64,000 nucleotides of DNA from Chryseobacterium gleum (GTDB lineage Bacteria > Bacteroidota > Bacteroidia > Flavobacteriales_D > Crocinitomicaceae), in assembly GCA_945888625.1 (NCBI GenBank), contig CAMDAH010000003.1:148666-212665 (forward strand), in the 5' to 3' direction. The notes under the pieces are model-generated. The model saw only the letters and a list, made by a program, of their open reading frames with translations. It was not told the DNA's origin and ran no database searches. Shown in pieces: positions 57,336 to 64,000 of this stretch (its first letter is position 1; every line of letters starts with the position of its first letter). Position numbers and translations under genes: made by a program.

Positions 57336-58553
57336 ATGAAAACGTTCGAAGTTCCGTCTTTCTTCAGGTCGCCAATTATTAGTCAGGTTAAAGCGAAACG
57401 CAAAATTCAAGATCCTAGAAAACAAGATTACAGTCCAACTAAAATTTCATTTAATCGAGTTACTTTTTACTTGGCACGTCATTTTGGATTTTGCTATGGG
57501 GTTGAAAATGCGATCGAAATTGCCTACAAAGCAGTAAAAGAAAATCCAACTAAGCGCATCTTTTTATTGAGTCAAATGATTCATAATCCTGCCGTAAATG
57601 ATGATCTTGAACAAAATGGGATACTCTTTTTGCAGGACACAGAAGGAAAACAATTAATTTCTTTTGATTCATTGAGTAAAGAAGACATCGTAATTATCCC
57701 CGCATTTGGCACTACGCTTGAAATTGAGGAAAAATTAGTGGAGCTTGGGCTCGATATCCATTCCTACAATACCACCTGTCCATTTGTAGAAAAAGTCTGG
57801 AACCGTTCGGTTAAACTAGGCGCTTTGGGACACACTGTTATTGTTCATGGTAAAGCGGACCACGAAGAAACAAGAGCTACATTTTCCCATAGTGCGAACA
57901 CCTCCCCTACTCTAATAATTAAAGATATGCAGGAAGCAATTTATTTAGGTAAAATAATTTCCGGTGATCTTGAAATGCATAATTTTTATTCCCACTTTAA
58001 TGGTAAATATACCGAAGAATTTAATCCGGAAGTGGATTTGAAACGCATTGGAATTGTTAATCAAACTACCATGCTCGCTAGCGAAACAGAGGCCATAACT
58101 AATTATTTGCGAGGAATTATGATCGCCAAATACGGTCTTGACAACATTAAAGAGCACATTGCAGATACGCGAGATACACTCTGCTACGCTACAAATGATA
58201 ATCAAACGTCAACGCTTGCACTCATGGAGAATGAAATGGACTTAGCCATCGTTGTTGGTGGTTACAATAGTTCGAATACGAGTCACCTAGTAGAAATTCT
58301 CGAGCAAAAATTTCCAACCTATTTTATCGATAATCAACGTTGTATTGTCAAAAAAAATGAAATCCACAGCTTCAATATTCATCAGAAATTTGTGGAACAG
58401 AAACATGTTTTTTTGCCAGAACAAGCGCACATAAAAATTGCACTTACTTCTGGGGCTTCTTGTCCTGATGCTATAGTCGATGAAGTAATTCAGCGCATTC
58501 TTGTACTCTGTGAAGAAGACAAATCAATTGAAGATGTAATTTTAGATTTATAA
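57336..58553 (+). CDS. ispH: 4-hydroxy-3-methylbut-2-enyl diphosphate reductase
   Basis: 405 residues. Cys53 (ARHFGFCYGVENAI), Cys148 (TTCPFVEKVW) and Cys376 (SGASCPDAIVDEV) are the three ligands of the [4Fe-4S] cluster. It performs the last step of the MEP pathway, giving IPP and DMAPP. It has a ~40-residue N-terminal extension and an internal region longer than in E. coli IspH (316), typical of the long Bacteroidota form. Adjacent genes suggest no dedicated isoprenoid operon; the adenosyltransferase gene starts one base after its stop. Confidence 0.94.
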   Translation: MKTFEVPSFFRSPIISQVKAKRKIQDPRKQDYSPTKISFNRVTFYLARHFGFCYGVENAIEIAYKAVKENPTKRIFLLSQMIHNPAVNDDLEQNGILFLQDTEGKQLISFDSLSKEDIVIIPAFGTTLEIEEKLVELGLDIHSYNTTCPFVEKVWNRSVKLGALGHTVIVHGKADHEETRATFSHSANTSPTLIIKDMQEAIYLGKIISGDLEMHNFYSHFNGKYTEEFNPEVDLKRIGIVNQTTMLASETEAITNYLRGIMIAKYGLDNIKEHIADTRDTLCYATNDNQTSTLALMENEMDLAIVVGGYNSSNTSHLVEILEQKFPTYFIDNQRCIVKKNEIHSFNIHQKFVEQKHVFLPEQAHIKIALTSGASCPDAIVDEVIQRILVLCEEDKSIEDVILDL

Positions 58554-58554
58554 T

Positions 58555-59103
58555 ATGAAAATTTATACAAAAAAGGGCGATGCCGGCAGCACAGGGCTTA
58601 TTGGAGGTTCAAAAGTGCTTAAAAGTAATTTACGGATTGAAGCCTATGGAACAATTGATGAATTGAATGCTCATATCGGTTTAGTGCGCGATCAGCCCAT
58701 CGATAAACAATACATTGAGCAATTGATTAGTATACAAGATCGTTTGTTTACTATGGGGTCTTGCCTGGCTGCGGAAAGCGAAAATGTAACTATGAAATTA
58801 CCTCAAATCATTAAGCAAGACATCGAAGTATTGGAACAATGGATTGATGAAATGGAAGAACAATTACCCGAAATGAAGCATTTTATTCTTCCTGGTGGAC
58901 ACCCAACCGTATCTATGTGTCATATTTCTCGTTGTGTTTGTAGAAGAGCAGAAAGACAAGTAGTTGCGCTGAGCGAAAATGCGTCAGTTAACCCCTTGAT
59001 TTTAGCCTACATGAATCGACTTAGTGACTACCTATTTGTTCTTGGTAGAAAACTAGCAAATGACTTAGAGATAGAAGAAGTTAAGTGGGCGCCAAAGCTA
59101 TAA
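58555..59103 (+). CDS. Cob(I)yrinic acid a,c-diamide adenosyltransferase (PduO-type)
   Basis: 182 residues. IYTKKGDAGSTGLIGGSKV (3-21), YGTIDELNAHIGL (31-43) and the RCVCRRAERQVVAL helix are the PduO-type ATP:cob(I)alamin adenosyltransferase signatures. It transfers the adenosyl group of ATP to cobalamin to form coenzyme B12. Immediately downstream of ispH and presumably co-transcribed. Confidence 0.94.
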   Translation: MKIYTKKGDAGSTGLIGGSKVLKSNLRIEAYGTIDELNAHIGLVRDQPIDKQYIEQLISIQDRLFTMGSCLAAESENVTMKLPQIIKQDIEVLEQWIDEMEEQLPEMKHFILPGGHPTVSMCHISRCVCRRAERQVVALSENASVNPLILAYMNRLSDYLFVLGRKLANDLEIEEVKWAPKL

Positions 59104-59147
59104 TTTGATGTTATAAATAAATAGAAAGCAATGTTTATTAAAGAACA

Positions 59148-59178
59148 TTTGCATATTTAAAAATAAAGATTACTTTTG
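59148..59178 (+). promoter_or_regulatory. Consensus Bacteroidota promoter for the DUF2795 gene
   Basis: TTTG at 59148-59151, a 19-base spacer, then TACTTTTG at 59171-59178. This fits the Bacteroidota sigma-A pattern TTTG-N19/21-TAnnTTTG exactly, 29 bases ahead of the ATG at 59208. Confidence 0.7.
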
Positions 59179-59207
59179 CCGAAAGTCAATAATTTAAACA
59201 ATAATAT

Positions 59208-59429
59208 ATGTACTGGACACTAGAATTAGCCTCGTATTTAGAAGATGCACCGTGGCCTGCATCAAAAGATGAACTCATCGATTTCGCTATTCGAAATGGC
59301 TCGCCATTGGAAGTGGTTGAAAACCTCCAAGATTTAGAAGATGAGGGCGATGTGTACGAAAGCATAGAAGAAATATGGCCAGATTATCCATCTCGAGAGG
59401 ACTTTCTGTTTAACGAAGATGAGTATTAG
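59208..59429 (+). CDS. DUF2795 family small acidic protein
   Basis: 73 residues: MYWTLELASYLEDAPWPASK (1-20), a helix-turn segment (DELIDFAIRNGSPLEVVENL) and an acidic tail. This is the short Bacteroidota DUF2795 protein, highly conserved in the phylum and of unknown function; its fold is expected to be a small helical domain. It has its own consensus promoter and terminator, so it is expressed as a single gene directly upstream of ssrA. Confidence 0.92.
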   Translation: MYWTLELASYLEDAPWPASKDELIDFAIRNGSPLEVVENLQDLEDEGDVYESIEEIWPDYPSREDFLFNEDEY

Positions 59430-59454
59430 TTAATTCCTTTTCTTTAATAAAATC

Positions 59455-59480
59455 AAAGTGAGTTGATAGCTCACTTTTTT
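59455..59480 (+). terminator. Rho-independent terminator after the DUF2795 gene
   Basis: AAAGTGAG, loop TTGATAG, CTCACTTT, followed by a T run to 59480. Eight perfect pairs, 25 bases after the stop codon. Confidence 0.85.
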
Positions 59481-59552
59481 GTTTCCAACAAATTCGCCAA
59501 ATAAATGTAACTTTTCGTAACTTTACCTTTCTTAACAAAGAAAACGTTCTTT

Positions 59553-59952
59553 GGGGTCGACATTGGATTTGACAGCGATAGCGGTAGTCAAGTGTCAGCA
59601 TGCAGAGGGTTGCAAGGAACCTCTTAAATATCTTTTTGCGAACAATAGTTGACAATACGTCATACGCACTTGCTGCTTAATTAGCTGAATGTTAATTGGC
59701 TTTATCCGACTGAAGTACAGTAGGTTGGACGAGTACTTCCGGTAAATTTCTGCCTGTTAGATTTACCAATCGGAAGTTCATCCCATCAGGCTAGCATTCG
59801 CGATGTTTCTAAGCGCTTGCGAAACTCTAGAAGCTAAGTTGTGAGTTTGGGTGTTCTTGTCCGTCTCACAATCGAAAACCAACCAAGAAATAAGCATGTA
59901 GAAAGCTGGAATATTCGTCGTTTGGACGAGGGTTCGAACCCCTCCGACTCCA
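59553..59952 (+). ncRNA. ssrA: Transfer-messenger RNA (tmRNA)
   Basis: A 400-base one-piece tmRNA. The 5' end GGGGTCG pairs with CGACTCC at the 3' end; the first bases (GACATTGGATTTGACAGC) are the conserved tmRNA opening. The tag frame ends GACAATACGTCATACGCA, then CTTGCTGCTTAA (59651-59680), encoding DNTSYALAA. The T arm GAGGGTTCGAACCCCTC and discriminator A (59952) close the tRNA-like domain; CCA is not encoded. It rescues stalled ribosomes with SmpB. The large serine recombinase gene is convergent and runs antisense through the last 119 bases. Confidence 0.95.
59651..59680 (+). other. tmRNA proteolysis-tag reading frame end
   Basis: Encodes DNTSYALAA-stop, ending in the usual ALAA degron. 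Whether the resume codon is this GAC or the GTT before it cannot be decided from sequence. Confidence 0.75.
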
Positions 59953-61474
59953 CTCCACAGGAAAGCACGCCAAAATCGGTGTGCTTTTCTTTTTTACCCC
60001 CTCCAGAAGTGTTGCCAGCATTAAGTATCAGAGACACCACCCTATTCACTTCGAGGGTTCGAACTGAATTTTTCTCGAATACCATCTTCCGAGGGAATAT
60101 CGAACCAATTATTCGTTGTTTTGTTGCTGTATCTCTTTGTGTGTATAGGTTTTTGATGTTTGAAAGCAGTTCGATGCACGTATCAATTTTGGATTCAACA
60201 TTTAGTAAAGTGTTACTTAATTTATTCAATTCTCTTGTTGAATTTGTTATAATTGTTCCGATTTCTATTTTAATTTCTTTGTATTCTGTGGACGTAATTT
60301 CACCATCAAGCATAAGACCACGAGCATTTGTTGAGCGCAGATTTTGCTTGTCAATTTCTTTTTGAATTTTCTCGATTGCTGTTTTACTATCTTGGTTATT
60401 CTTCTTCATTTTATCTTTGATAATAGCGCCTAATAATTGAAGTCGTTTCGCTTTGAATTTCAATTCGCTCAATAAATTAATAAATGCAGCATTTACCACT
60501 TCTGCTTTTTGTCGTTCTTTACATCCATTCGTACAATGATAGTATGGGTAATAATCACCTCTCCTTCCTCTGGACGATGATGCGGTAAGTGTCAAGCCAC
60601 ATTGAGGACAAATTAAGTGTCCGCGCAAAGGGAATTCTTCACGAAGCAATTTAAAAGTTTGAGCAACTTTTCTTTTACGCCCCTCTATGATATCTTGACA
60701 AGCAAAAAAGACATCCTCATCAATAATTCCTTCATGCTGTCCATTTACCCATTCCTCTGGTTCCGTCTTGTAAGCAGGAACGCAAATTTTTCCAATATAA
60801 ACTTTATTGCGAAGCATTTTCCAAAATGCATTTTTACTACTTTTTAATCCCTTTTGATTCATTGTCTTTCGCAAATCATCTATACTATAAAGTCCAGTTG
60901 AAAAATCTTCAAATGCTTGTTTAACTAATCGCTCAACATCACCACCTTCTGGAGAAATAATTGGCCGATTGAATTCATTGCGCTTATTTTTATATCCTAT
61001 TGGACATCCACCTAGCCACCTACCCTCTTTCTTTCCTCTTCTAATTCCATGAAAGATATTAAGGGCTCTACGATCGTTATCAACTTCAGGTGTAGTAAGG
61101 TAGATGGCAAGCATTACCTTTTGTTCAGGAATTTCTAAATCTAAAGGCTGTTCCATTGCCCTTGCTTCTACATTCAATTTTTTTAATTTCGCTAATTCAG
61201 CATAGGCTTCTGGAGCATTGCGCGAAAAACGATCCCACTTTAAAAAATAAATATAGTTTACCGAATTTTTATTTGCTTTCAAAAAGGCCATTATTTTCTT
61301 CCACTCTGGACGATCGAAAGATTTACCACTTTCATCATCGTGGTAAAATCCGACAACGTCAATATTTTTATTCTCACAGTACCTATACAGTTTTTCTTTT
61401 TGATCAGTTGGACTGTATCCGTTGTTCTGTTCGTCCGTTGACACCCTTGTGTAAATGATTGCTCTTTCGTTCAT
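59834..61474 (-). CDS. Large serine recombinase (site-specific integrase of the element at ssrA)
   Basis: 546 residues as an open frame. N-terminal resolvase domain: RAIIYTRVSTDEQ with catalytic Ser12, then YFLKWDRFSRNAPEA. Recombinase domain (~170-270), zinc ribbon (~290-325; CPQCG then a CTNGC pair), and a coiled coil (~375-440). The family body ends at about residue 493 (NTSGGG). The last 53 residues are encoded antisense to the ssrA terminator and 3' end and read like antisense-RNA translation (ESEGFEPSSKRR). The native C-terminus probably differs before integration. It catalyses att recombination without duplicating long sequences. Confidence 0.92.
   Translation of the reverse strand: MNERAIIYTRVSTDEQNNGYSPTDQKEKLYRYCENKNIDVVGFYHDDESGKSFDRPEWKKIMAFLKANKNSVNYIYFLKWDRFSRNAPEAYAELAKLKKLNVEARAMEQPLDLEIPEQKVMLAIYLTTPEVDNDRRALNIFHGIRRGKKEGRWLGGCPIGYKNKRNEFNRPIISPEGGDVERLVKQAFEDFSTGLYSIDDLRKTMNQKGLKSSKNAFWKMLRNKVYIGKICVPAYKTEPEEWVNGQHEGIIDEDVFFACQDIIEGRKRKVAQTFKLLREEFPLRGHLICPQCGLTLTASSSRGRRGDYYPYYHCTNGCKERQKAEVVNAAFINLLSELKFKAKRLQLLGAIIKDKMKKNNQDSKTAIEKIQKEIDKQNLRSTNARGLMLDGEITSTEYKEIKIEIGTIITNSTRELNKLSNTLLNVESKIDTCIELLSNIKNLYTQRDTATKQRIIGSIFPRKMVFEKNSVRTLEVNRVVSLILNAGNTSGGGKKEKHTDFGVLSCGVESEGFEPSSKRRIFQLSTCLFLGWFSIVRRTRTPKLTT
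59961..59995 (+). terminator. Strong bidirectional-looking terminator after ssrA
   Basis: GAAAGCACGCC, loop AAAATC, GGTGTGCTTTTC, then a T tract. The stem has at least eight pairs plus an A/T extension. It lies within the 3' coding end of the convergent recombinase gene, so one of the two features was placed over the other by integration. Confidence 0.85.
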
Positions 61475-61643
61475 TGCTTTTCTTTTTTCTAATTTTTTTC
61501 ACTGGTAGATCTGAGAAATCAGTGGATTCTATTATCAATTCGGCAAAAACCGAAAGCCATTCTCTCATTTCTAAAATTTCATTATCTGTCAATCTTTTTG
61601 CTTCATCGGACAGTATTTCTTTGCATTGTTTTAGTGTTAACAT
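61404..61643 (-). CDS. Small protein upstream of the recombinase gene, unknown
   Basis: 79 residues. The N-terminal half (LTLKQCKEILSDEAKRLTD; DNEILEMREWLSVFAELII) is an amphipathic helical segment of a kind often found just ahead of recombinase genes in Bacteroidota elements. The C-terminal third is basic and overlaps the first 71 bases of the recombinase gene in another frame. It may be a regulator or a coupled leader. Coding status is moderately supported by position and composition only. Confidence 0.45.
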   Translation of the reverse strand: MLTLKQCKEILSDEAKRLTDNEILEMREWLSVFAELIIESTDFSDLPVKKIRKKKSNERKSNHLHKGVNGRTEQRIQSN

Positions 61644-61718
61644 TGAGTTGCTAAATGCAACTAAAAGCCATTTCTTTGGGTTTTAATTTGTGTTTACTTT
61701 AGAGCCGAATATCGGGTC

Positions 61719-62666
61719 TTAAATTCTTGTTTTGTTTTTAAAATATAGATTCTTATCATTCCGGTACTTAATTGTTACTTCCGAATATTCATTTAAGCCT
61801 AAAATTCGCTTTACTTCTTTTGCTTTTTGGTCTAAAATATTCCCATCCTTTTCAATTTCTATAACGATTGTCTCTTTATTACTTTCTAGTTTTATTGTTA
61901 TTTCTTTAAAATCCTTTTTACGAATAGCCTCAATTACCTTCATCTCTTTTAGGTCTAAAATATTTATTGATGCTGCCATTTTTTCTGTTTTAGGATCATC
62001 AAGAAATTCTTCAATAATACCTCTAATTGGAATGAATAAGCAAGGCTGATCAAAGAATGATTGCACATGATCTTTAAATTCTGCCATTGAATTAATTGAA
62101 AAGTAATTTATATCAAAATCATTTTTTTCTTTCAACAAAGTAATATATCCTTTGTCATTTTTAAGAAGCAACTCCATAACCAGGCTTCCTATAATAGTAT
62201 GATATATCTCAAATTCTACAGGGGAACTGTTAATTTCTTCCTTAAGCAAATCCATAGCACTCGAAATTTCTTTGATTTTCTTTTCACTGATATTACTATC
62301 TCGAAGAAACTGAATATAATCATCCTTATCAGCGAGAATAAAATCAATATAATTAGTAAACATTAATTCTTTTGTCTCCTTAATTTTCTCAAAGGGAACA
62401 CCATAATCGCGAAGAATAACAATAACTTTAATCCATAAGTATTCAATAAGGTTAATTTTTATCCAACCCTTTTTAGATTCATCTTCGCCAAAACTTTCAA
62501 TTAAGCCCGATTTTTTCCAATAAAAATAAACCCTTGCTGGAACACCTGTTATAGATAAATTCATACTGGGTTCATAGAGTTTAGGATAGATTTTTTCAAT
62601 GGCTTGAAGCGTAATGCCATGCTTGTTCATCACTTTCTCTAATTCAATTAAATTACTATTACTCAT
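61719..62666 (-). CDS. MerR-like helix-turn-helix regulator of the mobile element
   Basis: 315 residues. Residues ~35-115 resemble a MerR-type winged helix: ITGVPARVYFYWKKSGLIES, then WIKINLIEYLWIKVIVILRD and YGVPFEKIKETKE, where recognition region, wing and the following helices are discernible. The remaining ~200 residues are unassigned, with Lys/Glu-rich helices and a final beta-rich stretch, perhaps a sensor. Divergent from the zinc-ribbon gene with a 54-base gap, so it may control both. Probably the element's own regulator. Confidence 0.7.
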   Translation of the reverse strand: MSNSNLIELEKVMNKHGITLQAIEKIYPKLYEPSMNLSITGVPARVYFYWKKSGLIESFGEDESKKGWIKINLIEYLWIKVIVILRDYGVPFEKIKETKELMFTNYIDFILADKDDYIQFLRDSNISEKKIKEISSAMDLLKEEINSSPVEFEIYHTIIGSLVMELLLKNDKGYITLLKEKNDFDINYFSINSMAEFKDHVQSFFDQPCLFIPIRGIIEEFLDDPKTEKMAASINILDLKEMKVIEAIRKKDFKEITIKLESNKETIVIEIEKDGNILDQKAKEVKRILGLNEYSEVTIKYRNDKNLYFKNKTRI

Positions 62667-62720
62667 ATATTTTTATTTAAATATCTTACAAATATACATT
62701 TATTTATTTACCTTTGTTAA

Positions 62721-63197
62721 ATGCAATCAAAAAATTTATTAAAGATAATGCCAATTAGGCTTTATAAAATGGACAAAAAATCAAATCGCTACCGGGTATG
62801 TCCTAATGATGGAGAAGAATTTATGGCCAATGACAGGACTGAGAAACATTGTTGCCCACAATGTGCGGATGAATTTCACAACACTATTAAAAAAAATGCA
62901 AGAATTGCAAAAAAGCAAAAGCAAGAAGAATCAGAAAAAGCTTTAAATGAAATTAGTCAACAACTTGATAATGAAGAAAAAAACCTTCAGATTTTAGATC
63001 AATTAGATGTGAAAGAAAATGGCTCACAATTTAACATGGATTTTTTACATTCCTTAGGCTTCGATTTCTTTACCAACATTTCAAAAGAAGCTTTATACAA
63101 TATTGATCCACAATTAAATTGCCATTATGTTCAAATTGGAGCTTACCGCCTCTTTAGAGTGGAAATTACAGAAGTATTAATTAAAAAAATCATATAA
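62721..63197 (+). CDS. Zinc-ribbon-like protein, unknown
   Basis: 158 residues from ATG 62721 (later in-frame Met codons at residues 10 and 17 are alternatives). RVCPNDGEEFMANDRTEKHC followed by CPQCADEFHN gives Cys27, Cys46/47 and Cys50 as probable metal ligands, with His54 nearby. A charged coiled coil (~55-95) and a C-terminal globular part follow. I do not recognise the family; CCxxC-type ribbons of this sort occur in element-encoded DNA- or RNA-associated proteins. TACCTTTG at 62709-62716 matches the -7 consensus and would put the transcript start nearly at the ATG. Confidence 0.65.
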   Translation: MQSKNLLKIMPIRLYKMDKKSNRYRVCPNDGEEFMANDRTEKHCCPQCADEFHNTIKKNARIAKKQKQEESEKALNEISQQLDNEEKNLQILDQLDVKENGSQFNMDFLHSLGFDFFTNISKEALYNIDPQLNCHYVQIGAYRLFRVEITEVLIKKII

Positions 63198-63208
63198 AAC
63201 TATTTACT

Positions 63209-63424
63209 ATGTTAGACTACAATAAAATCACCGAACTTTTCGGTACACCATTAAGCGCTGTCGCAAGACCTAACCTCCCGTTCAAATTGAAAACTTGGCA
63301 TGTTGTCGGTGGGCTAGCTATTGCATACGTCCTTTACAAAGGCTTTAAGGCAATAAAGGAAGATTATCGTTCATTCTTGGTCCCTAAACTTAAAAAGGAC
63401 GCTGATTTAGATCAAATTTCCTAA
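63209..63424 (+). CDS. Small single-helix membrane protein, unknown
   Basis: 71 residues with one hydrophobic segment (~31-47; VVGGLAIAYVLYKGF) between a polar N-terminus and a charged C-terminus (KEDYRSF, KKDADLD). Eleven bases downstream of the zinc-ribbon gene and probably co-transcribed. No family recognised. Confidence 0.6.
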   Translation: MLDYNKITELFGTPLSAVARPNLPFKLKTWHVVGGLAIAYVLYKGFKAIKEDYRSFLVPKLKKDADLDQIS

Positions 63425-63459
63425 AGTTATTATTTCAGCAAAGGAAATAGAATAAAATA

Positions 63460-63524
63460 TTAATATACTAGCAAAAATGTGCCTTAGTGTTTGACACTAG
63501 CTTATTTGTGTCCAAGTATATTAA
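63460..63524. repeat. 10-bp inverted repeat with nested hairpin
   Basis: TTAATATACT (63460-63469) and AGTATATTAA (63515-63524) are exact reverse complements with a 45-base spacer that itself contains TAGTGT-TTG-ACACTA. Possible RNA structure, operator or attachment-type site at the start of the restriction module. Confidence 0.6.
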
Positions 63525-63741
63525 CTTCCATAACCAACATTGGTATATAGGGCTGTCCCGCTAAGCGCAGTCACAATTGTCAAGCCGTAATTATTTGCAG
63601 TTCTTTAAACTTCATATGCCTATTTATGGGCATGGTATTTTGATCAAATGTTTTAATCTATTGATAATCCAAATCAAAACCGAAATCTACTCGAAAAAAT
63701 ATTTTGACAACTCAAGTCAATGATTTGGCTAAGTCGTTCTA

Positions 63742-63788
63742 AAAGTCCTAATTTGCGGGTAAAGTGATTAAAGCATAATTAGGACTTT
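63742..63788. repeat. 12-bp perfect inverted repeat upstream of hsdR
   Basis: AAAGTCCTAATT (63742-63753) and AATTAGGACTTT (63777-63788) with a 23-base spacer. The right arm is followed by a short T-rich stretch but not a strong T tract, so operator, attenuator and recombination site are all possible. Confidence 0.65.
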
Positions 63789-63912
63789 GATTTTGGGCCA
63801 GCTGAAAAAATTTTGAGGAGGATGGCAAAATTTAGATCAAATAATTGAAAAAAAACAAAGGGGTTTTTATATTATCTTTACAAATAAATCTATTAGATTA
63901 ATTACCAATATC

Positions 63913-64000
63913 ATGGCGGTACATAACGAAGATTCCAGAGTAAAAATTCCAACTATACTGCACCTTGTGCGCTTGGGATATGAGTATCTATCGTTGAAGA
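63913..64000 (+). CDS. hsdR: Type I restriction endonuclease subunit R, N-terminus only
   Basis: 29 codons from ATG 63913 to the window edge: MAVHNEDSRVKIPTILHLVR, then LGYEYLSLK. The HNED-x-RVKIP-x-x-LHL-x-RLGY start is typical of HsdR-type proteins, in which the N-terminal nuclease domain begins with this helix. HsdR is the translocating and cutting subunit of type I systems. With only the first 29 residues visible this is a recognition by short motif; hsdS and hsdM would be expected further right. Confidence 0.65.
   Translation, partial: MAVHNEDSRVKIPTILHLVRLGYEYLSLK

Larger units (their letters stand above)
63425..63912. other. Intergenic region upstream of the hsdR-like gene with two inverted repeats
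   Basis: 488 bases without a gene. It holds a 10-bp inverted repeat TTAATATACT / AGTATATTAA (63460-63469 and 63515-63524) enclosing a smaller hairpin (TAGTGT-TTG-ACACTA, 63485-63499), and a 12-bp perfect inverted repeat AAAGTCCTAATT / AATTAGGACTTT (63742-63753 and 63777-63788). TATCTTTA at 63873-63880 is near the -7 consensus. Confidence 0.6.

Noticed and set aside
59410..59655. An 81-codon minus-strand open frame across the DUF2795 3' end and the ssrA 5' end
   Set aside because: It crosses a convincing terminator and the tmRNA and shows no recognisable protein features.
59841..60365. A 174-codon plus-strand open frame overlapping the ssrA 3' end and the recombinase gene
   Set aside because: It is the complement of the recombinase coding region and antisense-like composition; the recombinase frame has clear domain motifs and this one has none.
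61404..64000. Searched for a second copy of the ssrA 3' end as a right attachment site
   Set aside because: No copy of GTTCGAACCCCTCCGACTCC was seen by eye between 60000 and 64000; the right junction is probably outside the window, and serine integrases may leave only a very short shared core.

Overview
The window is AT-rich chromosomal DNA from a member of the Bacteroidota, most likely Flavobacteriales and plausibly near Fluviicola/Crocinitomicaceae; the family-level placement is inference. The evidence is several secreted proteins with type IX secretion (T9SS) C-terminal sorting domains, a GldI-like lipoprotein FKBP, the cluster bamD-rpoZ-coaBC-DUF4835-recN, the lineage-typical families DUF2795, DUF3276/PUR, GSCFA and S46 peptidase, starts without obvious Shine-Dalgarno sequences, and one clean TTTG-N19-TAnnTTTG promoter.

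Layout. 1-3.6 kb: a truncated lipoprotein and a large S8 protease-like T9SS cargo. 4-6.8 kb: lhgO, an O-acyltransferase gene and an orphan second copy of the last 42 codons of lhgO. 6.8-12.5 kb: small MscS, mazG, a PagL-like deacylase with a head-GIN lipoprotein, exonuclease III, and an MHS-type MFS transporter. 12.5-16.3 kb: a beta-helix/PKD T9SS protein with gene debris on both sides. 16.3-18.5 kb: four coupled genes (L,D-transpeptidase, LAS-like metallopeptidase, Cys/His-rich membrane protein, tiny membrane protein) and tRNA-Val. 18.5-32.1 kb: housekeeping and envelope genes (PUR, MltF-like, miaA, TlpA-like, nrnA, two FKBP proteins, M23-LysM, bamD, rpoZ, coaBC, DUF4835, recN, GSCFA). 32.1-38.9 kb: a minus-strand group with pyrG, yidC and a transaldolase. 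38.9-48.9 kb: esterase, mutS2-like, pabB, tilS, S46 peptidase, aroB, glucosaminidase. 48.9-52.7 kb: a polymer O-acetylation module (SGNH, MBOAT, SGNH-LysM). 52.9-59.4 kb: TPR protein, ribH, glmM, DUF4139, ispH, cobalamin adenosyltransferase, DUF2795.

59.55-64 kb: the tmRNA gene (ssrA) followed by one end of an integrated element. A large serine recombinase runs convergently into ssrA, so its last ~53 codons are antisense to the tmRNA and its terminator. Behind it lie a small ORF, a MerR-like regulator, a divergent zinc-ribbon protein, a small membrane protein, a 0.49-kb intergenic segment with two long inverted repeats, and the first 29 codons of a probable type I restriction subunit HsdR, cut by the window edge.

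The best candidates for something undescribed are the four-gene murein/Cys-rich locus (16.3-18.35 kb) and the restriction-bearing element at ssrA. The duplicated lhgO tail and the debris around the beta-helix gene record local rearrangement.
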